NCBI RefSeq assembly: GCF_026314945.1
Contig: NZ_CP111121.1
Span: 3,906,001-3,970,000, forward strand
Direction of reading: 5' to 3'
Source: Chryseobacterium fluminis
GTDB lineage: Bacteria; Bacteroidota; Bacteroidia; Flavobacteriales; Weeksellaceae
DNA length: 64,000 bases
In this document: one piece after another, positions 26,948 through 35,214 of the stretch
Layout of the letters: the number at the start of each line of letters is the position of its first letter
Numbering within the stretch: the stretch's first letter is position 1
The notes under the pieces: generated by a model
What the model was told of the DNA's origin: nothing
What the model saw: only the letters and a program-made list of their open reading frames with translations
The model's database searches: none
Program-made: the position numbers and the translations under genes

Positions 26948-27931
26948 TTATAAACTTACTAATTTTTGTTGGTTATATATTTGTCTTCTTTTTCGGATGG
27001 ATTCCGCTTTTGTTTGCTTTCTTTTTTCCAAAATCTGTTCTGATCTTCCGAAGTACACATCTGCTGGAGTGAGGTTATTTATCGACTCGTGATAGCGCTT
27101 GTTATTGTAGTTTTCTACAAACTTCTCCAGTGCCTGGATGAGTTCCTCGGGATGATAAAAATGATTTAGTTTCACTACATTTTTCATCGTTCTGTGATAA
27201 CGTTCAATCTTGCCCTGGGTCTGCGGATGCATTGGTTTTCCGTGAACCTGTTTCATCCTTAAATCGTCTTTCAGATAGCTTTTCAACTCATTGGAGACGT
27301 AGCAGGAACCGTTGTCCGAGAGCAGTTTCGGTTTGGCTTTGGTCTTTAATTTTGCTTTTTTAATGGCTGTGTCCACCGTTCGTTTCACATCTTCGGCTTT
27401 CATTGAGTCGCATAGCTCCCAGTGAATGATGTAGCGGCTGTAATCGTCCAAGATCGTGCTCAGATAGTACCATCCCCAGCCTATGATCTTGAAATAAGTA
27501 AAATCTGTCTGCCACATTTGATGCACAAATTCCGTTTTGTCTTTGAACTCATTTGCTGCCGAAAGAAGAAAATGATTCGGTGCCGGGATTAAGTCTCTTT
27601 GCTTCAAAATCCGGTAAACACTAGATTCTGAAATAAAAACACTTTGCTCATCGGTAATTTTGTAGGCCAGTTCCCTTGCAGATAATTCGGTGTGTTCCAA
27701 AGCGATCTCTACTACCAGATCTTTCTGTCTTTCAGGAATGCTGTTCCATTGCCTATGGTTTGTTCTTTTCGTAGTTTCCAAGCCATCATAGCCGTTTTCC
27801 AAGTAGCTTTGATACCATTTGTAAAAGCTGCTTCTAGCAATTCCAAAACTTTCCAAGGTTCGTTTCACGCCGAGTTCACTTGTGGTTACCGTTTGAATGA
27901 TCTCGTATTTCTCAGCTGCCGATAATCTCAT
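26948..27931 (-). CDS. IS3-family transposase OrfB (DDE integrase core)
   Basis: The 327-residue protein has the rve-type DDE domain: WQTDFTYFKIIGWGWYYLST (first Asp), LLSDNGSCYVSNELKSYL (second Asp), then GKIERYHRTMKNVVKL (Glu). An N-terminal helix-turn-helix and HTH_21-like segment precede it. The ATG at 27931 is 20 bp beyond the end of orfA, but the frame is open upstream. A -1 slip on the A8G run (plus-strand T run 27972-27979) would fuse the two products, as is usual for this family. Confidence 0.93.
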   Translation of the reverse strand: MRLSAAEKYEIIQTVTTSELGVKRTLESFGIARSSFYKWYQSYLENGYDGLETTKRTNHRQWNSIPERQKDLVVEIALEHTELSARELAYKITDEQSVFISESSVYRILKQRDLIPAPNHFLLSAANEFKDKTEFVHQMWQTDFTYFKIIGWGWYYLSTILDDYSRYIIHWELCDSMKAEDVKRTVDTAIKKAKLKTKAKPKLLSDNGSCYVSNELKSYLKDDLRMKQVHGKPMHPQTQGKIERYHRTMKNVVKLNHFYHPEELIQALEKFVENYNNKRYHESINNLTPADVYFGRSEQILEKRKQTKAESIRKRRQIYNQQKLVSL

Positions 27932-27951
27932 ATATTTCCTGTATTTATCGA

Positions 27952-28305
27952 TTAATCCAGCCTGTCTAAACTTTTTTTTACAATGTCATAGCGAACGACC
28001 AGATCAGCTACGATCTCTTTCAAACGTGCATTTTCCTTCTTCAGATCTGATACTTCATCACTCGTAGCCTCGCGAGCGACATCTCCATTTAAGCGCTTCT
28101 TTCCTGCTTCCATAAACTCCTTGTTCCAGGCATAAAACTGCGACTGTGCAATATTATGGTTCCTGCAAAGTTCGGCTACGGAAGTCTCCGCTCGAAGACC
28201 TTCCATCACGATTAAAATCTTTTGCTCTGCAGTGAATATTCTGCGGGTGTTCTGCCGAATATCTTTTACGAATTTCTCGGTCGGTTTCTTTTTCGGTGTT
28301 GCCAT
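27952..28305 (-). CDS. IS3-family transposase OrfA (helix-turn-helix)
   Basis: The 117-residue product has the IS3 OrfA layout. A helix-turn-helix (FTAEQKILIVMEGLRAETSV, then AELCRNHNIAQSQFYAWNKE) is followed by a leucine-zipper-like coiled coil (SDLKKENARLKEIVADLVVR). The gene ends KKSLDRLD just after a run of eight A on the coding strand. Slipping back one base there continues into FRQAGLIDKYRKYM and the OrfB frame, so a programmed -1 frameshift to OrfAB is likely. Confidence 0.92.
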   Translation of the reverse strand: MATPKKKPTEKFVKDIRQNTRRIFTAEQKILIVMEGLRAETSVAELCRNHNIAQSQFYAWNKEFMEAGKKRLNGDVAREATSDEVSDLKKENARLKEIVADLVVRYDIVKKSLDRLD

Positions 28306-28352
28306 AATTAAAATTACTCTTTTTATGAAAACACTCCTTAAATTTTTAATGT

Positions 28353-29426
28353 CTAATGTCCACTTTTTGCTGACGATTTACATTCTTTAATTTTGTCTCT
28401 TAATATAGGAGAAATATTTTTGATAGTTAATTTGTTCCCACTGCTATCTAAGACAATTGTATTATCTAAAATTAGTTTGGTATCAAACTCAATTTTAAAT
28501 TCTTTATCAGAATAAGTAATTGTTTTTAGGAACTTCATACGTGCTTTATCTCCGCTTATGATTTCACTAACTCTATAATCTTCTTCAGTAGCAAAATCTT
28601 GAAAATACTCAGGATTATCAGGATTTAGAATACTAGAAATTGTCGATAAAAGAATTTCTTTTTTATTATCTATACAATCGTGGCAATAAGTAAATACTTT
28701 ATTTTTTTTATTAATTTTTGTATTTCTATCCCACTGTTCAATATCAGCGTATGCTTCAATGGCATGAATTAACCGTTTTGTAGATTCTGTACTTGTATTT
28801 TTATTATCAACATCAATAAATGACATAAAATAATAACTGACTTCTTTCATTCCTTTAACGAAGGATAGATATGTCTTTCTCTCTGAAGGAAGATTATTTT
28901 CTATATTTACCCATTCTGTTAGATTGATTAAGCAAGCAACATCAACTTTACTTAAATCTAAGTTTTTAATATTATCTAATGTTAAACTTTTTTCATCAAT
29001 AACGAATCCTTCCTTGTTGTTAATCATTAAAATTAAAAGTAGATCATTGGATGTTATTATATTTTTATATTCGCATATAATCATATAACCGCCAGTTGCA
29101 GCTACGGTATTTTCTAATACAATTTTATAATGATTCATCACATTAATAGAAAAATCATAAAATTGGCAGTCACCATTTATATAATCAACTAAACAATCTC
29201 TAAACTTCGGGTGTTCTTCCGCGAAAATCCCATAAATTGGACTAGATTTTTTATGATAAGACTTATCAAGATTTCCAAGAAATGTTTTTTCCTTTTCTCC
29301 AATTGTTAATAAATTATTAGCAGCCTTAGGATTAACAAGTCTATTACCAGCATCTTTTAATAGCTGATGGATTACTATATTTTTAACTTCTAAATTTTCT
29401 CCAATTTTTTCGAATTTTTTTGCCAT
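28353..29426 (-). CDS. Nucleoid-associated protein, YejK/NdpA family
   Basis: The 357-residue protein matches the 37-kDa nucleoid-associated family. It has IVIHQLLKDAG at the start and YGIFAEEHPKF at about 66. GGYMIICEY, LLILMINNKEGF, VACLINLTEWVN then RKTYLSFVKGMKEVSYYFM, and FTYCHDC follow, and LTIKNISPILRDKIKE lies near the end. Members bind the nucleoid; some occur in defence islands. The stop codon is the TAG inside the inverted repeat of the adjoining IS3 element, and the last residues (about KSGH) appear IS-derived. Only a few native C-terminal residues can be missing, so the protein may still work. Confidence 0.87.
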   Translation of the reverse strand: MAKKFEKIGENLEVKNIVIHQLLKDAGNRLVNPKAANNLLTIGEKEKTFLGNLDKSYHKKSSPIYGIFAEEHPKFRDCLVDYINGDCQFYDFSINVMNHYKIVLENTVAATGGYMIICEYKNIITSNDLLLILMINNKEGFVIDEKSLTLDNIKNLDLSKVDVACLINLTEWVNIENNLPSERKTYLSFVKGMKEVSYYFMSFIDVDNKNTSTESTKRLIHAIEAYADIEQWDRNTKINKKNKVFTYCHDCIDNKKEILLSTISSILNPDNPEYFQDFATEEDYRVSEIISGDKARMKFLKTITYSDKEFKIEFDTKLILDNTIVLDSSGNKLTIKNISPILRDKIKECKSSAKSGH

Positions 29427-29641
29427 ATTTAAATTGTTTACATTCGATTAGTTTTTTCAAATATACAAACATTAGTAAATGTAGCATTTACGGTTTACCA
29501 TAATTAATTTTTTGTCTTAGAAAATAATTATAGAAACACTAAATATTTTTACATGATTTAAAGAAAAGTTTCCCCTATAATTTCCCCTTTGTAAATACAA
29601 TTGCTTGAAACTCCTATAAATAAAAGGTAAAATAAAAAACA

Positions 29642-29660
29642 TCGAGCCCAGGTGGGACCA
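29642..29660 (+). repeat. 19-bp tRNA-tail repeat (att remnant)
   Basis: tcgagcccaggtgggacca repeats exactly the last 19 bases of the tRNA-Met fragment at 22989-23007, in the same orientation. It covers part of the T loop, the T-stem 3' strand and the 3' acceptor strand. It is too long for chance and marks the right end of the second integrated segment or an older crossover point. Confidence 0.75.
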
Positions 29661-29707
29661 TATGGACTGAAAACAGTTAAAAATAACTAAACACAGCTAA
29701 AAGTTAA

Positions 29708-29741
29708 ATTCTTGTATCATTAGTAATACAAGGATTTTTTT
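29708..29741 (+). terminator. Rho-independent terminator
   Basis: attcttgtat and atacaaggat pair with one mismatch around an 8-nt loop, then a T run follows. It lies just right of the tRNA-tail copy and has no coding gene in front of it, so it may be a leftover of the original tRNA locus. Confidence 0.6.
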
Positions 29742-29954
29742 GTTTATTTACTTTTAAGATTGTTCAATTATATTCATAAAATAGTGTCCTTTTTTAGTAT
29801 CCCTAAAATGTAATTATTGTGAAAATTAACTTTTCTTTAAAGAAGCTAGGTCAACAGATTTAATAGTTTTGGTGCTTGCCCTAGATATACAATCGAGATA
29901 TTTAATTAAACCAATACTTCAAATGAAAATTAATTATCCCGAATTACTAATGTT

Positions 29955-30365
29955 CTATCTATTGATAAGCTTCTCAAGCCTATCCATCATTTCGTCTTTT
30001 TCTTTCAGCATTCTTTCGTACAAAGCAATTTTTTCATCGTATAACTGAACAACTTTATCAATAGGATTGAAGGTGCAATATGGATTAACTGCGTTTAACG
30101 TTGATTCATCATTACTAGTAAATGTATTTGATATAACATTAATAGCAGCTTCTTCATCAAAATTCTGAAAGGCTTCTACTGGAATTTTCAAAGCCTGAGA
30201 AATTACTTTCAAAAGATTTTCTTCAATGACTTCTTTCTGCTCTAACAGAGAAATTTTCTTTTGATTCCATTCCTCACCTAAGTCAAAAGCCAGAGCTTCT
30301 TGCTTGATGCCAAGCATTTCTCTAAAGCGTTTCACATTTCTGCCCTGATGTATTCTCTGTTCCAT
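29955..30365 (-). CDS. XRE-family helix-turn-helix regulator
   Basis: I use the ATG at 30365; a TTG four codons earlier is possible. The 136-residue protein has an N-terminal XRE-like domain (IHQGRNVKRFREMLGIKQEA, with EWNQKKISLLEQKEVIEENL). A linker and a C-terminal coiled coil (VVQLYDEKIALYERMLKEKD) follow, probably for dimerisation. Similar stand-alone regulators are common in flavobacterial chromosomes. Its target is unknown; it is flanked by non-coding DNA on both sides. Confidence 0.82.
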   Translation of the reverse strand: MEQRIHQGRNVKRFREMLGIKQEALAFDLGEEWNQKKISLLEQKEVIEENLLKVISQALKIPVEAFQNFDEEAAINVISNTFTSNDESTLNAVNPYCTFNPIDKVVQLYDEKIALYERMLKEKDEMMDRLEKLINR

Positions 30366-30540
30366 AGCGGTAATCAAAATTTTAAAGGCTTAAAGATAAG
30401 CCATTTCTGTTAATTTATTTGAATAGTGAAATTAAAAAATTATCTGTAAAATACCCATTCACTTATATGTTTTATTCTTTTAAAGTGTAGATAATTTGCA
30501 TACAAGAGCAGAATTTAGTTGGTTGATCGTGTTCTAATGA

Positions 30541-30806
30541 AATATAAAATATCCGGCAACCTTTATTACCACTGGGATTAACGATCCGCGGGTAGCCGCT
30601 TGGATGCCTGTTAAATTTGCCGCAAAATTGCAAGCAGATAATGTATCAAGAATCCCGTTTTGCTTAAAGTGGACTATAATGGCGGACATGGTGGACGTGA
30701 TCTTCTTTTAAAACAGAAATACGCCAATCTATCAAATATTTTCGCATTTGCATTATGGCAATTAGGACATCCTGACTATCAGCTCAAAGAAAACAATAAA
30801 AAATAA
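30541..30806 (+). pseudogene. Remnant of a prolyl oligopeptidase (S9) C-terminus
   Basis: One frame reads PATFITTGINDPRVAAWMPV and continues FAAKLQADNVSRIPF. After a frameshift near 30661 the next reads LLKVDYNGGHGGRDLLLKQK, then YANLSNIFAFALWQLGHPDY and a stop. Both match the C-terminal catalytic region of prolyl oligopeptidase-type S9 peptidases, including the GGHGG segment with the catalytic His. The N-terminal part is missing. It is a dead fragment. Confidence 0.8.
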
Positions 30807-31361
30807 GGTCTCGTTTCCCATATTATTTTTTTTGATGAGTATATTTTTCTGCTAGGAAAGAGCCAATGACTCTAATTTCTAGTGAAGATTTAGAAATAGT
30901 TGGTCATAATCACAGTTTTCAGGAAGCTATATATTTCGCATTATCACAGGCGTATGGTGAATATAGTAGTTTGATAGCTTTATTCAAAAAGAAGTTTTTC
31001 CAAGTAAATTCAAGAGCCTAAAATTACAGTTTAAAGTACTATGGCAGGTCATACTGTACATTGAAATCATTACCGTTCAACAGACATTGGTCACCATAAG
31101 ATTCAGCAGTTCTTGTCCTTCTTTATCATCTTATGTTCTTTTTGCTGATTTTTATTGTTACCTATAAAAAAATTTTTAAAATCAAGAGGAGTTCATTATT
31201 AAGGCATATCAAAAATAAATAATTTAACAATAAATCATTAAAATATGAAATAAGTAACTGTAAATCGTGCTGTTTTTAAAATTAATACAGCTTATTAAAT
31301 TATTTCTATTTAAATATTTAATTTAATAAAAACGACATATGTAAAATTTATCGATTTTATT
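30807..31361. other. Mostly non-coding, one doubtful 51-codon frame
   Basis: A clean open frame at 30866-31021 starts MTLISSEDLEIVGHNHSF and ends KKKFFQVNSRA. It has no recognisable family and no clear ribosome-binding site, and could be a fragment. The rest is AT-rich leader of the next gene. Confidence 0.3.
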
Positions 31362-31391
31362 TTTGATATTTTGAATAAAATATTATATTTG
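31362..31391 (+). promoter_or_regulatory. Bacteroidetes-type promoter
   Basis: TTTG (31362-31365), an 18-bp spacer and TATATTTG (31384-31391) match the TTTG/TAnnTTTG pattern of Bacteroidetes primary promoters. It lies about 50 bp upstream of the small secreted protein gene at 31441. Confidence 0.65.
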
Positions 31392-31440
31392 AAGTGTTAT
31401 CGATAGCTAAATGTGCCTTTAATTTATTAATTTTATAACG

Positions 31441-31762
31441 ATGAAAAAATTATTATTTACAGCAGTGTTATCAACTGTTACAACATTGGGATTTGCGAAG
31501 AGTTCTGATATTTTAGGCTCCGATATTGAAATGCAAAATCTGGTAGTATAAAAAAAGAGAGTACAGTAAAATCTCAAACTAAAAAAACAAAAGTAAAGGA
31601 ACTACAGCAGCTAAAGCCGTTGTGCGTGCAGAATGCAGAACAGTAGTAGTGTCATGTACATCTGCATATACTTGTCAGAACTGGTCTGAAGATCAATGGA
31701 ATACATGGGGGACTAATATTCAAAGCAATTACTGTATGTATGACAGCCCGTATACACCTTAA
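31441..31762 (+). pseudogene. Frameshifted small secreted Cys-containing protein
   Basis: The first frame encodes a signal peptide (MKKLLFTAVLSTVTTLGFAK) and stops after 36 residues. With one base added at about 31541 the frame continues SIKKESTVKSQTKKTKVK. With another at about 31600 it runs GTTAAKAVVRAECRTVVVSC and on to DSPYTP and a stop. Both breaks are next to short G runs. The joined product would be about 105 residues, exported, with four or five Cys. It has a good promoter. It is either a recent pseudogene or carries two sequencing indels. A GLPGLI gene follows. Confidence 0.65.
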
Positions 31763-31945
31763 TGGGTGCACAAAATTCAACTATTGAAATACGTTGATTA
31801 ACTAGATTAATCTAAAATAAATCGTTCAAAAAATATTTGTGTCTGCTTTTAAAAAGTTATACTGTAATTAGTAGCTAACTCATTAAGATATAATGTGGAA
31901 GAAAGACCTATAAATATTTTCTGAACTTTTTTCAAGTACTAAATT

Positions 31946-32764
31946 ATGAATCTTATAAAAGAACGAACCTTCATAACTCTATTTTTATTGATTTTCGCTG
32001 TTTCATTTTCTCAGACAGCTACGGTGGATTCGCTAAGAGGTGAATTTACCTACTTGCTTCAGTATAAGCCTAATACTTTACATGGAGATCACATTATAAA
32101 AGAATTATATACATTACAAATCACAGATAAACGTTCTTTTTTTAGTAGTGAAAATAAACTGAAATTTGACTCAGCTTTTTCGGCGGAATACCATAAAAAG
32201 GGCAGTATTATTGATTTAAGCGGTATTCCTGTTTCCAGATCTAACTTTTTAATCATTCAGACAAACGAAAATTCACAATTTTACGAGTCAGTTGGAATGA
32301 CTCTGTTATCATATACTAATCCCGTAATTCATAATTGGAAGTTGATTCATGAAACGAAAGTGATTAATGCCATTCATTGCAAAAGAGCAGAGGTAAATTT
32401 TAAAGGCAGAGACTGGATCGCTTGGTATTCTACCGAAATTCCTTTCCCCTATGGTCCATACAAATTCAGTGGTCTGCCGGGTTTAATAGTAAAAATAACT
32501 GATAAAACAGCAGATTATGATTATGAATTAGTTAAAGCAGTGCCTAGTCATCAATTAAAGGGTAAAACCGTCACAGTAAATAAAGCACGGTATCAAGGGG
32601 CTAAATTGGTCACACAAAAAGAATTGTCAGAAGCAAGAAAAAATTTTAGAGCAAACGCCAGACGTGAGTTAGAAAGTATGGGTACTGTATTTTCACAAGA
32701 CCAGACCAGACCCAAAATAACCGAGACGGAGAAAAAAGGACATAACCCCATTGAACTGGAGTAA
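31946..32764 (+). CDS. GLPGLI family exported protein
   Basis: The 272-residue protein has a signal peptide (ITLFLLIFAVSFSQ). The family signature is FSGLPGLIVKITDKTADYDY at about 173-192, preceded by AWYSTEIPFPYGPYKF. GLPGLI proteins are a Bacteroidetes-specific group of exported proteins, often next to small secreted peptides or TonB-linked receptors, with unknown biochemical role. This one follows a (frameshifted) small secreted protein gene. A second member is at 51085-51894, also beside a small peptide gene. Confidence 0.9.
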   Translation: MNLIKERTFITLFLLIFAVSFSQTATVDSLRGEFTYLLQYKPNTLHGDHIIKELYTLQITDKRSFFSSENKLKFDSAFSAEYHKKGSIIDLSGIPVSRSNFLIIQTNENSQFYESVGMTLLSYTNPVIHNWKLIHETKVINAIHCKRAEVNFKGRDWIAWYSTEIPFPYGPYKFSGLPGLIVKITDKTADYDYELVKAVPSHQLKGKTVTVNKARYQGAKLVTQKELSEARKNFRANARRELESMGTVFSQDQTRPKITETEKKGHNPIELE

Positions 32765-32960
32765 TTGAATTTATTCTTCTAAATTATTTTTATGTGATTT
32801 GAAATTTAGCACAACATTTAAGTCTAGTTTAAAGTATAAAAAAATATCTGAAAAATTAGTTAAAAATCAATCTGACCTTTGGATCGAATACATCATGCCG
32901 CTAATTCATGAATATATTTGAAAATATATTTATGGCTGCCCCTTATTTTCTACTAGACAC

Positions 32961-33446
32961 TTATCCGTACTTTTCTTTCCATTCCTTTTTCAGGCGGGTG
33001 TAGATTTCATTCTGCTCTGCCTCTTTCCACTTTTTAAAAAAGATGTCGGCGGCGATCGCTTTTTCAGGATCACCGGTTCCGCGCTTCAGGGGTTCGTAAT
33101 CATGTTCAGCATCATATTTTTTACCGCCTTTATAATTAAAATAACGTCTGGCACGCGTAAATCCCATCTGAAGGTATTTTCGGGCCATGTCTGCACCTAC
33201 AAAGTCTGCGGTGTCCAGGTATTGAAGAAAAAGGGAATAGATTTTATCAGAACTTTCGGTGGCAATATCGGCCGTCTTGAACCGCCAGTACCGGCCAATT
33301 TCACTTTTGTAAGGCTCACAGATCAGTACGCCCTGTTCACCTTTACCCACTCTGTATTTTTCCGGAGATTTCCTGTAATCGATGTCCGGTTTCCAGGGAT
33401 AGTCTGCAGAATTGAAATTTAAATAGGTAGGTTTTTTGCTGCTCAT
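32961..33446 (-). CDS. DUF4385 family protein
   Basis: I start at the ATG at 33446; a TTG five codons upstream is the alternative. The 161-residue cytoplasmic protein shows the family's conserved stretches: RKSPEKYRVGKGEQGVLICE, EPYKSEIGRYWRFKT, FVGADMARKYLQMGFTRARR and YKGGKKYD. The rich Arg/Lys/Tyr content and invariant GRG/GKGEQGVL segment suggest nucleic-acid or nucleotide binding, but no function is established. It is a single-gene unit. Confidence 0.88.
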   Translation of the reverse strand: MSSKKPTYLNFNSADYPWKPDIDYRKSPEKYRVGKGEQGVLICEPYKSEIGRYWRFKTADIATESSDKIYSLFLQYLDTADFVGADMARKYLQMGFTRARRYFNYKGGKKYDAEHDYEPLKRGTGDPEKAIAADIFFKKWKEAEQNEIYTRLKKEWKEKYG

Positions 33447-33512
33447 CCTGAATTTATACAAACAGGATGCCTTTATTGGTAATACCGGTTGAAATCCATT
33501 ATGGACGGATAC

Positions 33513-33830
33513 TTATATCAGCCTGTTATCCTGAACACAACGGTACAACAAAGTTTCAAGACTCTTTATGTCGAACGGCTTTATGAGCAAAGCATCAGCC
33601 TCAGATTCCGACAGCAGATTTCCTGTTTCTATGGTGGTCGTCATGATGATAATGGGTAGGAAGAAGTTAATGCTGATCTTTTCTGGCTGCGGCTTATTTC
33701 CCGGCCCTGCGGAAGGTGATAAAGGTGGTCCTCAATCAAAATAAGATCAGGCTGCAAGGCAGAGGTCTTTTCCGGAACAAAGTCCGATAGCGGTGAGAGA
33801 AAAGTATATCCGGCCTCCGTAATGATGATC
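33513..33830 (-). pseudogene. Response-regulator receiver remnant
   Basis: One frame reads IIITEAGYTFLSPLSDFVPE, then KTSALQPDLILIEDHLYHLP. After a frameshift near 33662 another reads LPIIIMTTTIETGNLLSESE, then ADALLIKPFDIKSLETLLYR and a stop. This is the second half of a receiver domain: the strand carrying the usual phosphorylated Asp region, the Thr strand and the KPF Lys strand. The N-terminus is missing. It is a dead gene copy. Confidence 0.7.
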
Positions 33831-33839
33831 TACATCACA

Positions 33840-34526
33840 TCAGGTTAATCTCACAGTATTGATAGCACGGACCCACTCAGATTGGTCGCAGCGGGTACAC
33901 TGATGATTTCCGGGAACTAGCTTTTTGACATGTCCGCAATAGGTGCATGCATAGATATCTTCATCAGAGACATTTTCTGATTTTTTCTGGTAGGGCTTAG
34001 GGAGAACCGGCAGACCATATTTAACCTCATCATCGGTAAAATAATAGAAACTGATTTTTCCCGTCGTTTCCAGGATGGCTGTTTTTACCTGCCCGATATG
34101 CTCAATAGATTCCTGTCTCATTTCAGAAAAAAACTCGTCTTTAGCGAAAGTATGATCTTTTCTGATGCCCATTACAAATTCGCCGTCTTCGATCACGTAG
34201 ATAGGTTCCCCTTCGATAATGTTTTCAAACTTTTCACTCTTAATGGCAAAATAGGTAATGACACGGTAGAGGAGAATGATGGCTGCAAATACAATAACAG
34301 ACGGAACTATCGGCGCCTCTTTGCTGAACATAGGATCGCCGGCGGCAGAACCTAAGGCAATAATGATCGCCACTTCGAACAGGGAGAGCTGGCGTACACC
34401 TTTTTTCCCGGAGAGTCGTAAAATAAGAAGTACCATGCTGAACATGATGAGTGTGCGTATGACAATTTCAAGGGCAAAGCTGAAATTAAGGTCTCCGATG
34501 AATATTTCGTTCCAATCTAAGTTCAT
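33840..34526 (-). CDS. DUF421 (YetF-like) membrane protein with rubredoxin-like tail
   Basis: The 228-residue protein has three N-terminal membrane helices (about 16-38, 47-62, 71-90). The DUF421 soluble domain follows: FENIIEGEPIYVIEDGEF, then HTFAKDEFFSEMRQESIEHI, with VKTAILETTGKISFYYF. The C-terminus adds a zinc-ribbon of rubredoxin type, ACTYCGHVKKLVPGNHQCTR with CDQSEW. DUF421 proteins are inner-membrane proteins of unknown role, linked to stress or spore biology in Bacillus. The four-Cys tail is an extra module and suggests metal binding. Confidence 0.88.
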   Translation of the reverse strand: MNLDWNEIFIGDLNFSFALEIVIRTLIMFSMVLLILRLSGKKGVRQLSLFEVAIIIALGSAAGDPMFSKEAPIVPSVIVFAAIILLYRVITYFAIKSEKFENIIEGEPIYVIEDGEFVMGIRKDHTFAKDEFFSEMRQESIEHIGQVKTAILETTGKISFYYFTDDEVKYGLPVLPKPYQKKSENVSDEDIYACTYCGHVKKLVPGNHQCTRCDQSEWVRAINTVRLT

Positions 34527-35150
34527 AGTTTTTACTTTTGTGAATAGATAATAAGAAGGTCATGGTACTAACAAATTTGCAGCCAACAGTCAAATTTCTG
34601 CTGAAATCGTAAACATGAGTGAAGAATAATTTATTTTCACTTCCTTTACCAGGAATCGCCGAATATTTTGAACCCTGAATTACAAAATTAGATAGAGCTC
34701 TGAAAAACAATTAAAAATTAGTAAGGAGATTGAAAATTAAAATATGTTTAATTAAAAATTAATAATACTGACGTTTTTTTTCCCATTAGAATTTATAATG
34801 GTCCTTTTACGGTATGTAAAAAAGACACCTTACTTTTGGAGGATTTCTTATAAAGGAATTTGAAAAAACAGGAGCCCATACGGCGCAGTTGCAAATTGAA
34901 TCGCAAAACGCATTCAGTAACTATACATTTTATCTGACAAATGTTTCCGAAAAAGATATGAAACTTATAGAAGCTTATTTTAAATATTTCTAATCCTTTA
35001 TACTGTAGTATTTAGTTAACGAATATTGCCAATAAGATCAATGGCTGAACATACAAAAAAAACAAAATGACATCAATAAACACTATTGACAGATTTCATT
35101 AAAATTAATACATTTACACCATCTAAAAATGTCTAAACCATTCCGGATTA
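34527..35150. other. Non-coding stretch with one fragmentary frame
   Basis: No complete gene is seen. A frame without a start, ending at 34993, reads KEFEKTGAHTAQLQIESQNA then FSNYTFYLTNVSEKDMKLIE and may be the tail of a lost gene. The rest is leader DNA of the phytochrome gene. Confidence 0.4.
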
Positions 35151-35183
35151 TTTGATTTAACTAGATTTCATTTGATAGTTTTG
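35151..35183 (+). promoter_or_regulatory. Promoter of the phytochrome gene
   Basis: TTTG (35151-35154), 21 bp, then TAGTTTTG (35176-35183) fit the Bacteroidetes TTTG/TAnnTTTG pattern. The start codon is at 35215. Confidence 0.55.
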
Positions 35184-35214
35184 TCGGTTATGACTTTAAT
35201 ACGAATAGAAATTT

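Larger units (their letters stand above)
26909..28355 (-). mobile_element. IS3-family insertion sequence
   Basis: The element carries orfA and orfB of an IS3-family transposase on the minus strand. Its ends are imperfect inverted repeats: the left end starts ttagacatttt and runs to ccttaaggaggattttc; the right end, read inward, is ttagacattaaa then tttaaggagtgttttc. Exact edges are uncertain by a few bases and I could not see a clear target duplication. It lies between the NdpA-like gene and the two membrane-protein genes. Confidence 0.85.
23008..29641. mobile_element. Possible second integrated segment between two tRNA-tail copies
   Basis: The 6.6-kb stretch is bracketed by direct repeats of tcgagcccaggtgggacca at 22989-23007 and 29642-29660. 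It contains a decayed transposase, two membrane-protein genes, an IS3-family element and a nucleoid-protein gene. Tandem accretion of islands at one tRNA explains both repeat copies. No integrase is visible inside, so the segment may be a degraded or non-autonomous island. Confidence 0.5.
29427..29954. other. 528-bp non-coding stretch at the island edge
   Basis: It holds the 19-bp tRNA-tail copy and a terminator hairpin, both listed separately. No gene is seen. A small cluster of ttaaaaataactaaacac-like A/T-rich sequence fills the rest. Confidence 0.5.
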
